Positions 11,501-23,049 of a stretch of 64,000 nt of DNA are shown in pieces. A model generated the notes under the pieces. It was given only the letters and a program-made list of their open reading frames with translations, was not told where the DNA came from and did no database searches. Numbering within the stretch: the stretch's first letter is position 1; the number at the start of each line of letters is the position of its first letter. Position numbers and translations under genes: made by a program. This stretch comes from Platanthera guangdongensis (taxonomy: Eukaryota; Streptophyta; Magnoliopsida; Asparagales; Orchidaceae), in assembly GCA_039583875.1 (NCBI GenBank), contig CM077165.1, forward strand, positions 62,546,757 through 62,610,756, given 5' to 3'.

Positions 11501-12160
11501 GACTTGTATTTTCTGACACTTGTGGCCCGGTGTAAACTTCTCATCACAATTGAAACACAGACCCTTCTCCTTCCTGGCTGCAAGCTCGCTCCATGATAAC
11601 CGTGTCACTGTCGGCTTGCTACCGGCTGCTGGCTGTCGTGCTGAGGCCGCAGGTGGCTTACCCGTGGCTCTAGCCTTCTGCCTGTTGACGCGTTCTTCCT
11701 GAATACGAGCCAATGTGATGGCGTGATTTAAGGACCGGGGCATGTGCGCCTGTACCTCGTCCCGAATGTGCTCCTTGAGTCCCGAAACTAAGCAACTCAA
11801 GAGCGTCCTCTCTTCCCAATGAACCCGGTTTGCCAGTTTCTCAAATTCAGTGCGATACTCCATCACGGAGCCTTTCTGTCTCAGCTTCTGCAAAAGAGCC
11901 TTGAAATCCTCATACTCTAGTGGCCCAAACCGGGCCGTAAATCCCTCCACAAATTCTCCCCACAGAACGTGCTCCCGCCCGCGCAGGAACCACTGCGTCC
12001 ACTGAAACGCATCATCCTCCAGATGGAAAGAAGCCAACTGTACCCACTGGCCTTCGGGTACATCCTGGTAACGGAAGAGCAATTCTGCCTTTTGGACCCA
12101 TTCCAGAGCATCCCCGCCATTGTATTTTGGAAAATTCATGCGGGTCAATTTTGGAGCCAA
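8555..12160 (-). pseudogene. CHR1 gag-pol polyprotein, long open frame
   Basis: This 1201-codon frame holds, in order: a Gag capsid domain (about 1-135), a CCHC knuckle LCFNCDEKFTPGHKC (201-215), a protease with ILVDSGSTHNF (D276), reverse transcriptase with LDLRSGYYQI and FFDDILIYS (about 550-620), RNase H with LETDASGVGIG (D757), the integrase HHCC finger (about 943-990) and the D,D-35-E core (MDFIDGLP, SDRDPTF and DGQTEVLNR, about 1015, 1073 and 1112). All catalytic residues are present. The ATG at 12160 is internal to gag; the true N-terminus lies in another frame upstream. The frame ends at a TAG within integrase and is continued by the neighbouring feature. The copy is only lightly damaged. 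Confidence 0.93.
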
Positions 12161-12849
12161 GTGGGGCCGCTGTGCTCCTTGCCCCGGCCACCCTTGGCCA
12201 TAGCCGTAGCCCTCTCGCCTTCCTTGTTCAACTGGTTCCGGGAAAGCATGCCCTTGATATTGTCGTGCTCCCCACGGCGGAGGTGGTGGCTGGCCGGCCC
12301 AAGGATTGTCGTGGGCAAAGCCTCCCGGTGGTCCACCAGCCCGTGGAAAGGGAAGAATCCCTCCCAGGACGCCTGGGGCGTGCCCGTCGCTGCAGCCGGC
12401 CGCTGGAAGGCCAGCGATTCTTCCCCGCTCCGCCGCCAGGGGGTGCGGCCCCCGCGTGGGTCGCCGTTACCCGCAGACGGTGCGGGAGGCCCCGTCGATC
12501 CCGCTCCCATCAGCGGCTGCCGCCAGCGGTCGTCGGTTGCGCCAGGCCAAGCCGCGCCGCCACTGCTGCCTCCGACTCCGCCAAATCCCGCTTCCCGCAT
12601 ATCGGACGGGGGCGAATGGCGCGATTCCGCCGCATCCGAACCCGATCCGCCGTTCTCCTCGCTGATCGACCCTTTTCCTTTTAACAGTGCCTTGATTTCC
12701 TCCATTCGGGCGTCGATCCGCTCCTCCAGCCGCTGCGTTGACGTTTTCATGTTCCCCTCCAGTGCGGCCCCCGAATCCGTCAACCCTACGAAGTTTTCTT
12801 CTAGGGCTTCCAATCGGCTAGCCTCCTCTTGCGTACGCGTGTTCACCAT
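12145..12849 (-). pseudogene. CHR1 gag N-terminus, other frame
   Basis: The likely start is the ATG at 12849 (MVNTRTQEEASR), 14 bp from the primer-binding site. The first 70 residues form a probable coiled coil with RLEERIDARMEEIKALLKGK, followed by a Gly/Pro/Ser-rich linker. The frame stops at 12145, overlapping the main polyprotein frame by 16 bp in a different register. CHR3 shows the same N-terminus with the same linker style, which supports its being real gag. The register change is most simply a frameshift mutation; a programmed shift at this place would be unusual for the family. Confidence 0.8.
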
Positions 12850-12862
12850 GGTGGAAGGAAGT

Positions 12863-12875
12863 GCATCTGATACCA
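12863..12875 (-). promoter_or_regulatory. CHR1 primer-binding site (initiator tRNA-Met)
   Basis: The minus strand reads TGGTATCAGATGC two bases after the 5' LTR. It matches the 3' end complement of plant initiator tRNA-Met over the first ten bases. Confidence 0.9.
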
Positions 12876-12877
12876 AA

Positions 12878-13200
12878 TGTTATGCAACTACTAGAGAAAA
12901 GGGAGATCTAGAGAAGAAGACAACTAGGGTTAGAAGGAGGGAAGAAAATACCTTGTAAATGTCTTGCTTGCCATCCAAAGAGGGGTTCCGGGTTATATAT
13001 ACCCGGAACCCAGGAGGGGCTGGCCTAAAGGGCTGGCCGGCCCCAATAGGGGCTGAACCAAACCGGTTCAGCCCCAATTCGACGGTCTTCAGAGAGTGGG
13101 GGCTGAACCGGATGGTTCAGCCCCGTTGTTATCACCTTCCTGCCGTCCCCGACGCTTGTATTGTCTTCCAAACAGCCGCGACTCGGCCCCGAGCGTAACA
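12878..13200 (-). repeat. CHR1 5' LTR
   Basis: Direct-repeat partner of 7736-8058 with about eight mismatches by eye. Together with the matching GTGTG flanks it fixes the element borders. Confidence 0.93.
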
Positions 13201-13520
13201 GTGTGTGTGCATGTTTGTGATGTATGTGTGTGCATGTTTGTGATGTGTGTGCATGTTTGTGAGTATGTGCATGTTTGTGATTGTGAGTATGTGTGAATAT
13301 GTGAGTGTATGTGAGTATTTTGTATATGCGAGTATGTGAGTGTTGAGTGTTTTTGTGTGTGCATGTTTGTGATGTGTTGTTTGTTGAGTGTATTGTGTTG
13401 TGTGTAATGTGTATGTGATTATTTTGTCTTGTGTATGTGGTTGTGTGTAATGTGTGAGTGTATTGTGTGTGTAATATGTAATGTGTTTTTGTTGGAGTGA
13501 ATGTAAGTGTGTGCCCAGGC
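13201..13520 (+). repeat. TG-rich degenerate minisatellite, right half
   Basis: Continuation of the tract at 7071-7735 beyond CHR1. It precedes the HARB ORF1 start by a short spacer and probably lies in the 5' untranslated part or an intron of HARB. Confidence 0.8.
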
Positions 13521-13548
13521 TAATTTGTGTAGATTTTATTATAGGTAA

Positions 13549-14419
13549 ATGGGTAAACATAAAGATGGCGGTGTAAGTGCTAATTGAGAGGCCAATGATG
13601 TATTATTTTTTTGTGATCTGTGTTTGAAAGAAATCGAGTTGTGTAATCGCCCAACCACACACTTTAGTCGGGATGGTTGGATTAACCTGACAACAAATTT
13701 CCATGCTTGCACGGGAAAGACATATAATCGAACCCAAATGAAGAACAAGTGGGATCAGCTGAAAAAAGATTGGAAGTTATGGCAGGAGCTTAAGGGTCGT
13801 GAGATCGGGCTAGGGTGGGATCCTATTCGCAAAACTATTCTTGCTTCAGAAGATTGGTGGAAAGAACGTCTCAAGGTATGAACTTTCTTTTTTAAATTAT
13901 AATTTTTTGTAATATATGAAACTGTGTAGTATCACATTGTGTGCTTCATTTCAGGTTATTTCGACTGCAAGGAAGTTTCAGTTTGCTGGCATTTCACCTA
14001 AGTTGGAAGATAAGTTCCATATGATGTTCAGCCAGGTTGTTGCAAATGGTGATCTTGCTTGGGCTCCAAATTCAAGAATCTTTGAGCATGAGTCAATCGA
14101 CGAACATGAAGGGTCTCCTGAACATGGCACACAGGACATCAACGAAACTGAGGATACTGCAACTAAACAAAAAAGGGCAGCTAAGGGGAAAAGTACTAAG
14201 ATTTCAGCAAAGAAGGCAATGAGTTCAAGAATGGATGAGTTAGTCGAGACACCACGCATTATTGGCCGTTGCATGCAGGAGCCGCGTCACATACATATAT
14301 CTTCATCACTGTACAACATTCCTGAGGCTATTTCAGAGCTGGAAACTATGACGGAGGTTATAACTGAGTTTAATTTGGAGTTCTACCACTACTGTATCAT
14401 CTTTCTGAGACAAAAATAG
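13549..14419 (+). pseudogene. HARB ORF1: MYB/SANT-like DNA-binding protein, two exons, broken
   Basis: The first ATG is at 13549 (MGKHKDGG). Exon 1 runs to 13875 and a GT-AG intron (13876-13954) leads to exon 2 from 13955. A MYB/SANT-like domain (Myb_DNA-bind_3 type) spans the exon 1 product: WINLTTNFHACTGKTYNRTQMKNKWD, split here as WINLTTNF, TYNRTQ and NKWDQLKKDW, then WWKERLK. A Lys/Ser-rich linker and C-terminal helices follow. In PIF/Harbinger elements this protein binds the element ends and helps carry the transposase into the nucleus. A TGA at 13585 interrupts exon 1 and a TAG at 14417-14419 may be premature, since similar-looking coding continues for about 40 codons. Confidence 0.8.
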
Positions 14420-14694
14420 AATCGAGAAACATTTATGAGCATGCAGAAAGATCAGCGGCTCACATGCCTGCAGACTTGTTATGCCAAAAATTTGGAGTAC
14501 TTGCATTTCTGTGATGTGATATGTGTGTGTGTGTATTTCCCTAAGTTTCAGTATGTTTTATTTTTTTGCTGCACTTATTGCTGGACATATATTATTGTTA
14601 CAATTATTGCTGGACATTTACTATTATGTTTGCTTATTATACTGTCTCACATGGTGTCGAAAATAATGTACAATGTATTTATCACAGATTTTCA

Positions 14695-16036
14695 ATGACG
14701 AGCCCGGATCACACTGACAGTTCAGACGAGGAGACTTAGCAGCAGGCGGCTGATTTGTTTTATCATAATAGAGCAATCGGGGGACGACAGTTTTTAGTGC
14801 CAATGATGGTACCCTCGGTAGGTGGACCCTCTACTACACCTTGTATGACATCAAGCCAAACCGGCGCTAGATGGATTGGTGAACTTTTGGATGGACACCC
14901 TCACAGATTTTTCAGTGCTTTTAAAATGTCGAAGGTAATATTTACTGATTTGCTGACACTCCTCACACAACAATATGGAATGCAAGGATTTAGGAGGACT
15001 CTCCCACGCGAAGTGATTGCAATTACTTTGCAGATTTTATGCCACAATTTATCAATGCAAATTGTGAGTGAACTATTTCAACACTCTACGGAAACTATTA
15101 GTAAATTCTTCGCAATGGGTATAAATGCAATTAAGAGACTATCTTCTGATATTATTAGGCCTGTAGATCCACATTTCAATGATATTCCCCCGCAAATTTT
15201 AAATGACGCTCGGTACATGCCATTTTTTAAAGACTGCATAGGAGCTATTGATGGAACACATGTGGACGCTCGAGTTCCTGCAGATCAACAAGTTGCTTAC
15301 ATTGGTCGGCATGACACAACAACGCAGAATGTCATGGCGGTTTGTGATTTCAACATGTGTTACACTTTTGCATTAGCTGGTTGAGAGAGTTCTACTCATG
15401 ACAGCCGTATATTTCAGCATGCTCTTATGAACCCCAGTTATAATTTCCCGTACCCGCCACCTGGTGAGTCATTTGTAGCATGAATCTCTTTTTAATAAGA
15501 AATATTGAAGAACATTTTATTCACACTTAGCTTGAAATATATAATTTTGCAGGCAAATATTACGTATTAGATGCCGGATATCCACTACAACGCGATTTTC
15601 TAAAACCATATTCAAGCACGCGCTATCATTTGCCAGATTTTAGAAGGGGCAATAGACCCATATAAGGGCGCAGGGAAATTTTCAACCAGGCTCACTCGTC
15701 GTTACGCAGTGTTATAGAACGTTCATTCGGCGTATGGAAAAAAAGTGGAAGATACTAAGGGATATGCCGCCATACAGTTTGTCAAAGCAACGAGACGTTG
15801 TGATTGCAACAATGACATTGCATAACTACATTTGCAGACATCCATCCCGCTTAGACATTCATTTTCGTGCTTGTGATGTAGACGAACATTTCATTTATCC
15901 AGCGGGTCTTCAGAACAGAACTGCTCAAAATAATGTTGGCTCAAGTGGAGACGATGTTAGAGGGATTCAGGTAGGAGTGGATGAGATGATGACATTGCGT
16001 GACTCAATTGCCGAACAATTATTGCACCGAGCTTGA
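14695..16036 (+). pseudogene. HARB ORF2: DDE_4 Harbinger transposase, two exons, broken
   Basis: From the ATG at 14695 (MTSPDHTDSSDEE) the frame runs through a helix-turn-helix-like region (LPREVIAITLQILCH) to the first catalytic aspartate in IGAIDGTHVDA. The second lies in STHDSRIF, followed by a GT-AG intron (15464-15552) and YYVLDAGYPL. The glutamate lies in SVIERSFGVWK. So the D,D,E triad survives. Lesions are a TAG at 14737, a TGA at 15382 just before the second catalytic motif, a TAA near 15663, and a one-base length change in the A-run near 15740. The frame ends at 16036. The enzyme cuts and pastes the element at TWA targets. This copy is dead but recognisable over its full length. Confidence 0.9.
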
Positions 16037-16387
16037 ATGCATTTTTCATATTTTGAAAACGTTTACATGTAATGTGGAATATCTAAATATGTTTGAACTG
16101 CACCTTATGGTAACAACCATCGCTGGAGGTTAATAAAAATAATTTGTGTATTTCCATTTCATTATTTTTAAAGGTTTAATATGCATATTTATATATAATG
16201 TTTAGAAGAAAAAAAAATTCAGTCGCGGATCTCCATTTCCAGACACAGTAATGTCAAACAGTTCTCTGTTTCGAATAGCTCTGCAAACATAGACTAGCCA
16301 AACAGAACTCCGTTTCCAGCATCCAGTTTCCAACAGCTCCCTTTACAAACCTGCCTTTACAACAGCTCCTTTTACAACCGCCACCGC

Positions 16388-16403
16388 TAAACCAAATGAA
16401 GCC
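16388..16403 (-). repeat. HARB right terminal inverted repeat
   Basis: The reverse complement begins GGCTTCATTTGGTTTAG. It is followed by the second TTA target copy at 16404-16406. Confidence 0.75.
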
Positions 16404-16582
16404 TTAATGATTCCACATGTTGATTTGATTACTTTCTACTATGTTGCTTATATTACCTTTTCAATCCACCCCCTCTTCCACTTTGTGATACTCTCGTGTT
16501 ATTGACCATTTAAATATTTTGCATGACTTTATGTCTGACAGCCTGCGCACATCATTGGAATATTTTAATCATGTTTGATTTT

Positions 16583-16802
16583 GGCTTCATTTGGTACGGC
16601 GGTGGCGTTTGCTCCCGGCGGGTCGAAATGGAGAGTTGGAACCGGAGGGGGGGAGGCGGGGTTGGAAAAGCGACGTTTGAGGGGCTTTTTCTTCTTGCGG
16701 CAGGTGCAAACGGAGAAAACGCTGCCGGCCTCCCGTTTGTTTACCCGCCGTCCGGTGGCGTTTGCTCCAAACGCCCGACAAAAACGCCGAAACAAACGAA
16801 CC
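16583..16802. mobile_element. Harbinger-related MITE
   Basis: The 220-bp stretch starts GGCTTCATTTGGTACGGCG and the reverse complement of its end starts GGTTCGTTTGTTTCGGCG, so it has imperfect inverted ends that resemble those of HARB. The interior is GC-rich and non-coding. The 3-bp flanks do not match cleanly. It is likely a deletion derivative mobilised by a HARB-type transposase (inference). Confidence 0.5.
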
Positions 16803-16967
16803 ATTTATCACCAGGAGTTATCCTTTTCTAATGGTGAATTACTTCTTGTATTTTCAGGCACAAGAGTTTACTTACAGGTCATTAACTGCAACGAAAGAAC
16901 CATCCTTTGCCCTTATACCTACCACGACCCGGAGTATTCCTCATATCTTTACTTTTCGACTTCTTCT

Positions 16968-18227
16968 TGATGCAGTGGTAAGGCAGACACGGGATGGACT
17001 CGCTAAATCCACACATAAATGCAATGACGTGAGTGAAAGTGTGCAAGTAGCCCGTTACAAAATAGCAGCGATTAATTAATTTTTTTAAATGAATCAACAG
17101 GGCACATGCAGTTGCAATTAATTACTTAAGGAGAATAAAATATTAAGGTGCAAACGAAAGAGGCACAAGTAATTTAAGCGGTCACAGAATATGTCCCGCA
17201 AGTTATACAACGACTGAACAAATAACACAGAAAAATAGAAATTCACCACAATATGAGTCCGATTTTAACAACAACAAAAGATAAGAACAATATACCGCAA
17301 CTTGCATATGCATGCGGCGGCGGCGGTTGTTGGCGGCAAGTGAATGGTGTTGGGAGTAGAGCGGGGTTAGTAGTGGCTCGGGTAGACTGTGGAGGACGGC
17401 TGTAGGGGAGGAGATTGTCGGCTGGAAGTGGCCGACAAGGTGGAGGAAGAGGGGCTTCAGCTTTGTGGGATGGAGGATTGGACGGGAAGAGAAGGAAACG
17501 ACGGAGTGGTTGTAGGGAACTGTGCAGGGAAGGAGGAGGAGGGACTTACAGGAGCTTCAGTGGCCGGCGGTGGGGGAATAGAAGCGAAGGTGGAGTTGTC
17601 GGGACTGGATAGGATGTGGGAAGGGCTTCAGGAAAGCCGTCAGGCTAGGCACAGGGGAAACAGAGGACGGGGAGGACTTCCCGGCGGGGTGGGTTGAACG
17701 GGAAGTAGATGAGTAGGAGAAAATGGTGGAGGAGGGGCTTACTGGGTCGGGGGAGGGAGGCGGGGAAGAGGGTTCCGTCGGCTGCGGCTTGGGGCTAGGG
17801 CGGGCAACAACGAGAGAGAGTGGAGGCGGGACGGAGGGGGAGATGAGGGCTCAAGGGATGGGCGGCGGGCAACAAACCTGGCGTCGCACCAGGGTTTTTC
17901 TCCGGCGTCGCACCTGGAGAGGAAGTCCGCACGGTTGGAGGAATTTTGCCAAAGCCACGATGCCTCCAAAATCTAGCCGGCGCCTATCCAACGCCAAAAC
18001 CGCCTAATAACTGAACCCTAGATCTGTAAATAAACCACCTGATCGGATGGCTAATACTATTTTGGTCCGATCGGGGCTAAATACACCTCAAAATAAAAAA
18101 AAACATAAAATATGAAAGTGACTAGAAACGATCATCTGGACGCGAACATGGGCTCCGATCGCCCGTCCGGGCAGCGGATCACCGCCTCCTGCGGGAATAT
18201 ACTCGCGTCGGTCGTGGCGCGCCGTCA
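16968..18227 (-). mobile_element. Solo LTR of the GYP3 chromovirus family
   Basis: A 1260-bp single LTR starts TGATGCAGTGGTAAGG and ends GCCGTCA. It is flanked by a perfect 5-bp duplication, CTTCT (16963-16967 and 18228-18232), with no internal element sequence. It aligns along its length with 46843-48107, where the same LTR is still joined to the end of pol. Known: solo LTRs with intact flanks arise by recombination between the two LTRs of one copy. Short (CGG)n runs and a purine-rich region occur inside; open frames on either strand here are not genes. Confidence 0.9.
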
Positions 18228-18232
18228 CTTCT

Positions 18233-20751
18233 TGGAAGAGTTCTTTCGAATCTTGGTTCTTCAGTAGCAACATGGCAGTGACACATCATTTATCTGATCA
18301 ACGTTTGGACATGTTGTGGCGGGTCACATCTCATTCTCAACAGGGTCGAGGTCTTTCAATCCCGGGGAAATTGATGCAACCCGAGTTGCATCCTTTTTAT
18401 TTATTTCTTGCATTTTGTTTTTTTAGCACTCGTCTTCAGGCAAGTTGGTGTGTTTTATTTTCTGCGCATGTTGGTGTGTTTTTTTTCTGCACATGTTGTT
18501 AGCGCATTTATGTTTTGCACCATTCTTGTTACTCGTGCATGTTCGTCCGGCTTATTGGCACGACCGACCAATAAGGCCTTGAATACAAAAGTCTGTCTAA
18601 TTAGGTAGAAAGGTAGTTAGGGCAACCTTTGAAAATTTAAAAGATTTTTATTTTGCATATTTAATTTTAATTTATTAAATTATAAATAATTGTTTTAATT
18701 ATTGGAAAGTTCTCTCTGAAACTCTTCCTTATTGAGCTAACCCTTTAATTATTTTGAAACCCCCTTCTTTAAAACCTAAGTAAATTATCATGAAATTTGA
18801 AATCCTCTTAGAAATTATTGCAATGGAGACCTCTTAAAAGTTTCCTTTAATTAAAATCCCTTTCCTCATTTTGAAACAGGACCTCTTAAAAGCCCTAACC
18901 CTCCATTTTTTCACGCTGCCTGGGATTTGGAAATGGACCGAGACATTTTTTCGTTCGGTTTCCTCCAACGCACCTCTGCCTTCCTGTTAGCCGCCCGACC
19001 CCTCATTTGTTTGTCCCTCTGCTGCCATCAAAAGCCTGAACCAGTCCCGACGACCCCCCTAAACCTTCCGTTCTCCTCGTCCGGACTCCAGAGCATCTTT
19101 GACAGTCCACATATGTTCTGGCGATCTCTTCCCGGCAGTTCTTGCACGCTAATGACCTCTCTTTGGTCTTCCCCATTCAAGTTCGTCAAGCCATCTCCAG
19201 TTGTTTTTTTCCCTCCAACCTCTGCCCGAAGAAATTCTGCCCGTCTCAGGCTGGTATACTTTTCCCCAATTTCTGGCTCAATCCCTATTAGCTTAAGCCT
19301 GTGCTAATATTTAATGCTCGTAAATCTTTGAGAGCTTGCCTCTAATTATCATGTTTGCCTCTTTGATGTTAATTTTGAAATGCACATGTTTTTTATTCTA
19401 TTCAAATTGACTTGTGGAAGAATTATTTTTATTGCTAATTTCGCTCGTTTGCTAGGATCATATGCATATGTAAGAAACTGAGCCCGTTTTCCAGCAATTA
19501 TCGCTCTGGAAAATTCTGCACAAAATATATCTCCTTAAAATTCAAAACCAGATTTTTGAGTACATCAAAGTGTAGTTGCTAGATTAGTGTCTAGTTCATT
19601 TAGTTGTGTTCGTAGTCTCCCCAACCCATCGTTAGAATTGTCCTGCATCAAAAACCCTATAAGAAGTTTCAACCATTTGATTTTTTATCAAACTGTCCTA
19701 CAGGAGGAAGCATAAATTGCATTCAATGGCACACCACAATGTTAGAATATTTTGAAATAACAGAGATAAGAAGAGTTATGATCGAGACTATCTCTAGAGT
19801 TTTCCCTTACATCATTCATATGATAATAAATTTTATGCTTATCACAGTTCACTTAATGTTGGTTTTTTGGTGTAATAGATCATGAATCGTTAGTGGTAAA
19901 CAATCCTAAAGAGTCTTATATGTTCAATTTTGTTGATGATCTTATTTGTGTTGACTTTCCTGTATAGAAGCGTCTGATGCAGTTCTATGAGATAATTTGG
20001 CAAATAATGTTTTTTGATGATACTATTAGTGGTTCTAATTTAGTTTTCCATGATGCGCTAGAAGAAAATCTAGGGGAAAATATATTGTGGAAGATGTATT
20101 GAGAATGAATGCGCACTCGAGGTTAAGCTTAAATTTAACAATGAAAATCACCATGCATTTGTTTCTCTTCTCACAACTGCTGGTACTTTATCATTCCATC
20201 CCACCACAATTTTCGTTACTGCACTCATGGTTGTAAGCACTCTGCCTCTTCATCCTTGGTGGATGCAACCACACTACCTTTCACTTCACCAACTACTTTT
20301 ACACCTCCATTACCACTGTCCTCGCCACATCGTCGTAGGTATTCTCTAACACCTTATCCTCTTTTAGGCTCACCAACTATCCATGATGTCATTACTCCAG
20401 GCAAACTTTTTAGATTATTACACTGCCAGAATTATCAAAACCCAGACTAACCCACTGTAGCAATCAAGGCAATTTTCTTCACTCTGCCATGGAAGCAAAG
20501 TCAATTGCCACTGGGTATATTTATACAGTACAATTGCTGGAAATCTCTCGTCAAAGTTGGATTTTTATTTTATCTTTTAATATTAATGTAATAATTATTG
20601 AAATTCTCTTTTGTCTTATTTGCCGTGTTTCTCTTCATCTATATAAGGATGCATAAGGGTAATAGGAGATGAGACATCCTATATTCTAGTCTTAGAGTAA
20701 GCCGTGAGTTGGGTAGGGAATCAACCCTCAATTATATCTTGGCGCAACATG
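18233..20751. other. Unassigned DNA between the solo LTR and GYP2
   Basis: No host exon could be recognised. AT-rich tracts alternate with pyrimidine-rich ones. The longest open frame (18927-19307, + strand, about 126 codons) is Pro/Ser/Phe-rich without a domain and is probably chance. A TATATAAGG near 20640 could belong to an old LTR. Likely decayed transposon or host intron sequence. Confidence 0.45.
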
Positions 20752-21070
20752 TGTTATGAAGGAGGAGTTGACAAGGCTGGGATGAGTACTTGGCAAGTTT
20801 ATTCTAGGCAGACTAGACCATCCAGCAACACCTAATGTGTCATTCAATAAATTTTTTTGGCATATTTATTTTCTAGCATTTTACTATTTGGTGTAATTAT
20901 TATAATTCCTCTTGGTAAGGCTTAAATACCATTGTTTGCAGTTGTGTGGTATGTTTTGGATGAGTGGATTTTAGAACCTTAGGCTGGTCAAGATTGTTTC
21001 TTGGTGTCTTCCTTCTATCTCCTTCCTTCATTTTGTGTGAGAGGCCCTAAAAATCCTTAAGGAAATATCA
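20752..21070 (+). repeat. GYP2 5' LTR, degenerate
   Basis: Shares ordered blocks with 40130-40468, such as GAGTACTTGGC, GTGTGGTATGTTTTGGA and CCTTCTATCTC. It ends ATATCA and is followed by TTGGTCTGAT in the primer-binding position. Confidence 0.7.
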
Positions 21071-21491
21071 TTGGTCTGATTTTGTCGTTCCCGCTTGCAC
21101 AATGCCACCAGATCAAACAATCCCGCCTCTCCACGTGCTACTAATTTGTTGCATGATATTTTCCAGCGCACGTCCTCCCAAATAAAAGACTCTCGTCTCA
21201 CGTGTTCTCGCAGACTTCATTTGAAACTCCAATTTTCTCCCGTAGCGCGCTTCTCATTCACGCCAACCTAACTCGTGTTTGACTACTTCGTCTCCTCCAA
21301 TTTTGCTTAGCCAAGTCGGTGTGCAACCATCCGATTCCTAGGCAGATTGTTCCTTATGTTTTGCTTATGCCCATGAATTGTGCCATGGCTAATGCCTGTT
21401 TAGATGTCGTGGAATGTCGTTTAGAAGAACATGCAAATGTCTTTTCCTCTAAGCAATTGAAGTCAACTGTTTTCGCATCGACCACCAGTCG

Positions 21492-23049
21492 ATGACAAAT
21501 AGATCGACCGATCGAATCATCCTCCATTCTTTGTTATCTTGTAAGCCTAGCGACCAAGAATCCGTGACAAATCTTGCGCCCACCTATGCCCTTAACTCAC
21601 TGGAGGTTCCTCATTTCAACAACGCTGATTTGATTGGATGGATCATCAAATTGGAGCCGTTTTTCGATATTAATCACTTAGATGAGCCTTGGAAGGTGGC
21701 AATCATGCTTCTAGGGATGGAGGGCTCAGTTCTACGCTAGGTACGATAGCTCCGTTTGACGACCCTGAGCTATAAATGTCTGATGACTCCATTTATGGTA
21801 TGTCAGTGTCAACTGGGCTCATATGACGATGTTCTCTGAATCGCCTGGTCATCCACACACCTTAGTAGGGATGCCTCCCTCCAACTCATGACCATCTGCC
21901 ATCACGCTCTACAAAAGACCTACCTTGCAGATTTTTGTGTCGTACTATGACATTTTATGGCCTCTCTAATCGACATTCCCCAAGATGATACATGGTCTTC
22001 CCTTTCCCCACAACTAACACAAATTTTGGATATATACTCTCAGTTCTTTGAGGAATCTCACGACCTTCCTCCAAACAAGCTGACCAACCACCATATTCCT
22101 CTGTGTCAGATTGCCGTTGATCTTGGTCTGGCCATACATGTATGAACACATTAAGAAGGAAGAGTCAGGACACTTGGTTGCAAAAATGCTAGCATCCGAA
22201 TTGATTCAACCCAGTTCTATCCCCTTCTCGAGCCATTTCTACTAGTGCAAAATTATGATGACAGTTGATACTTTTGGGTCGACTATAAGGGATGAAAGGT
22301 CACCGTGGCGGATTATTACCCTATTCTAATGATTCATGAAATTTTTAATGAGCTTTATAGTGCTTGCCCATTTCTCCAAACTGGTGCTCCGCCCCATCTA
22401 CCAAGTCCATGTTAGCTCGAAGGACATTCCCAAAACCTCATTCCACACTCACGATGGTCACTACAAGTTCTTAGTTACCAACGCCCCTGCCACCTTCCAT
22501 ACTACTATGAACAACATCTTCCTTACTGTGCTCCTTTTGTTATTGTCTTCCTTGATGATTTGCTTCTTTACAGCCTCCCTGACAAGATCATTTGCTCCAT
22601 CTTGCAACCATATTGGAGACCTTCCGACAACACCCCCTCTCAGTTAATCCCAAGAAGTATGCTTTCGCCTTGCAAGTAGTTTCCTAGTTGAGCCACATGA
22701 TCTCAAGAGTTGTGTTTCTATGGATCCGATTAATGTGGATACAGTGCTGCTGTCTCCGCTACCACGGTCCTTGCAGGACATGCAGGGATTCCTCGTTCTT
22801 ATCAGGTATTACCATCGCTTCATCAAATACTACGACAGGCCGGCCAGGCCATTGTTGACCCTCAAGAAGGATTTTAACACTATCTTTTACTGTCCTCCGG
22901 AGTCAACAACAAATTTTACGAAACTACAACAGGCATTGGTGGTGGCACCCATACGCTTGCCATGCCTAACTTCTCGTAGCCCTTTGATGTTGAGGGTGAT
23001 ATGTCTGAGACGGGCATCTGCGTTGTTCTCATGCATAGTAGTCGTTTGA
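21492..23049 (+). pseudogene. GYP2 gag to RNase H remnants, left part
   Basis: Three separated + strand segments are readable. At 21492-21740, EVPHFNNADLIGWIIKLEPFFD is a Gag start (split as VPHFNNADLIGW and KLEPFFD). At 21957-22145, QLTQILDIYSQFFEESHDLPP is the region just before RT. At 22336-23049, RT pieces appear ([22 protein letters not shown], then GFLVLIRYYHRFIKYYDRPARPL). The second half of gag and the protease are deleted, since the RT leader follows gag too closely. The reading stops at the TG1 border and resumes at 37749. Confidence 0.75.

Larger units (their letters stand above)
7736..13200 (-). mobile_element. CHR1: chromovirus (Gypsy) nested in HARB, nearly complete
   Basis: Two 323-bp LTRs (TGTTATGC to GCGTAACA) flank a minus-strand gag-pol gene, and GTGTG is duplicated on both sides (7731-7735 and 13201-13205). 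A primer-binding site for initiator tRNA-Met follows the 5' LTR and a purine tract precedes the 3' LTR. By eye the LTRs differ at about eight of 323 positions, so insertion is recent relative to GYP2. Short LTRs, a 5.5-kb length and a chromodomain at the end of integrase fit the Reina-like group of chromoviruses; that group assignment is inference. Coding lesions are few: a gag frame change near 12150, one stop at 8555-8557 and one frameshift near 8240. Confidence 0.93.
6478..16403 (+). mobile_element. HARB: PIF/Harbinger DNA transposon, interrupted by CHR1
   Basis: The left end GGGCTCATTTGTTTGG and the right end (reverse complement GGCTTCATTTGGTTTAG) form imperfect terminal inverted repeats, and TTA flanks both sides (6475-6477 and 16404-16406), the 3-bp target site typical of this superfamily. 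Inside are the two expected genes, a MYB/SANT-like DNA-binding ORF1 and a DDE transposase, both on the + strand. Subterminal CAGCTCC(C/T)TTTACAA repeats lie near the right end. Without the nested chromovirus the element is about 4.5 kb. Both genes carry stops, so this copy is inactive. Confidence 0.88.

Noticed and set aside
12127..12684. 185-codon + strand frame
   Set aside because: Shadow of the same gag region; no domain.
11969..12958. 329-codon + strand frame opposite CHR1 gag
   Set aside because: It is the shadow of the GC-rich gag linker and crosses the LTR border.
14435..14698. Independent small gene after HARB ORF1
   Set aside because: It is the probable read-on of ORF1 past a stop, followed by AT-rich spacer.
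16800..16967. Possible host exon before the solo LTR (after TATTTTCAG)
   Set aside because: The short peptide does not match SWC4 or any family I recognise, and no partner exon was found.
17389..18007. Gly-rich frames in the solo LTR
   Set aside because: They lie inside a defined LTR with matching flanks.
18927..19307. 126-codon frame as a host gene
   Set aside because: No domain, no splice or promoter context and pyrimidine-rich composition.
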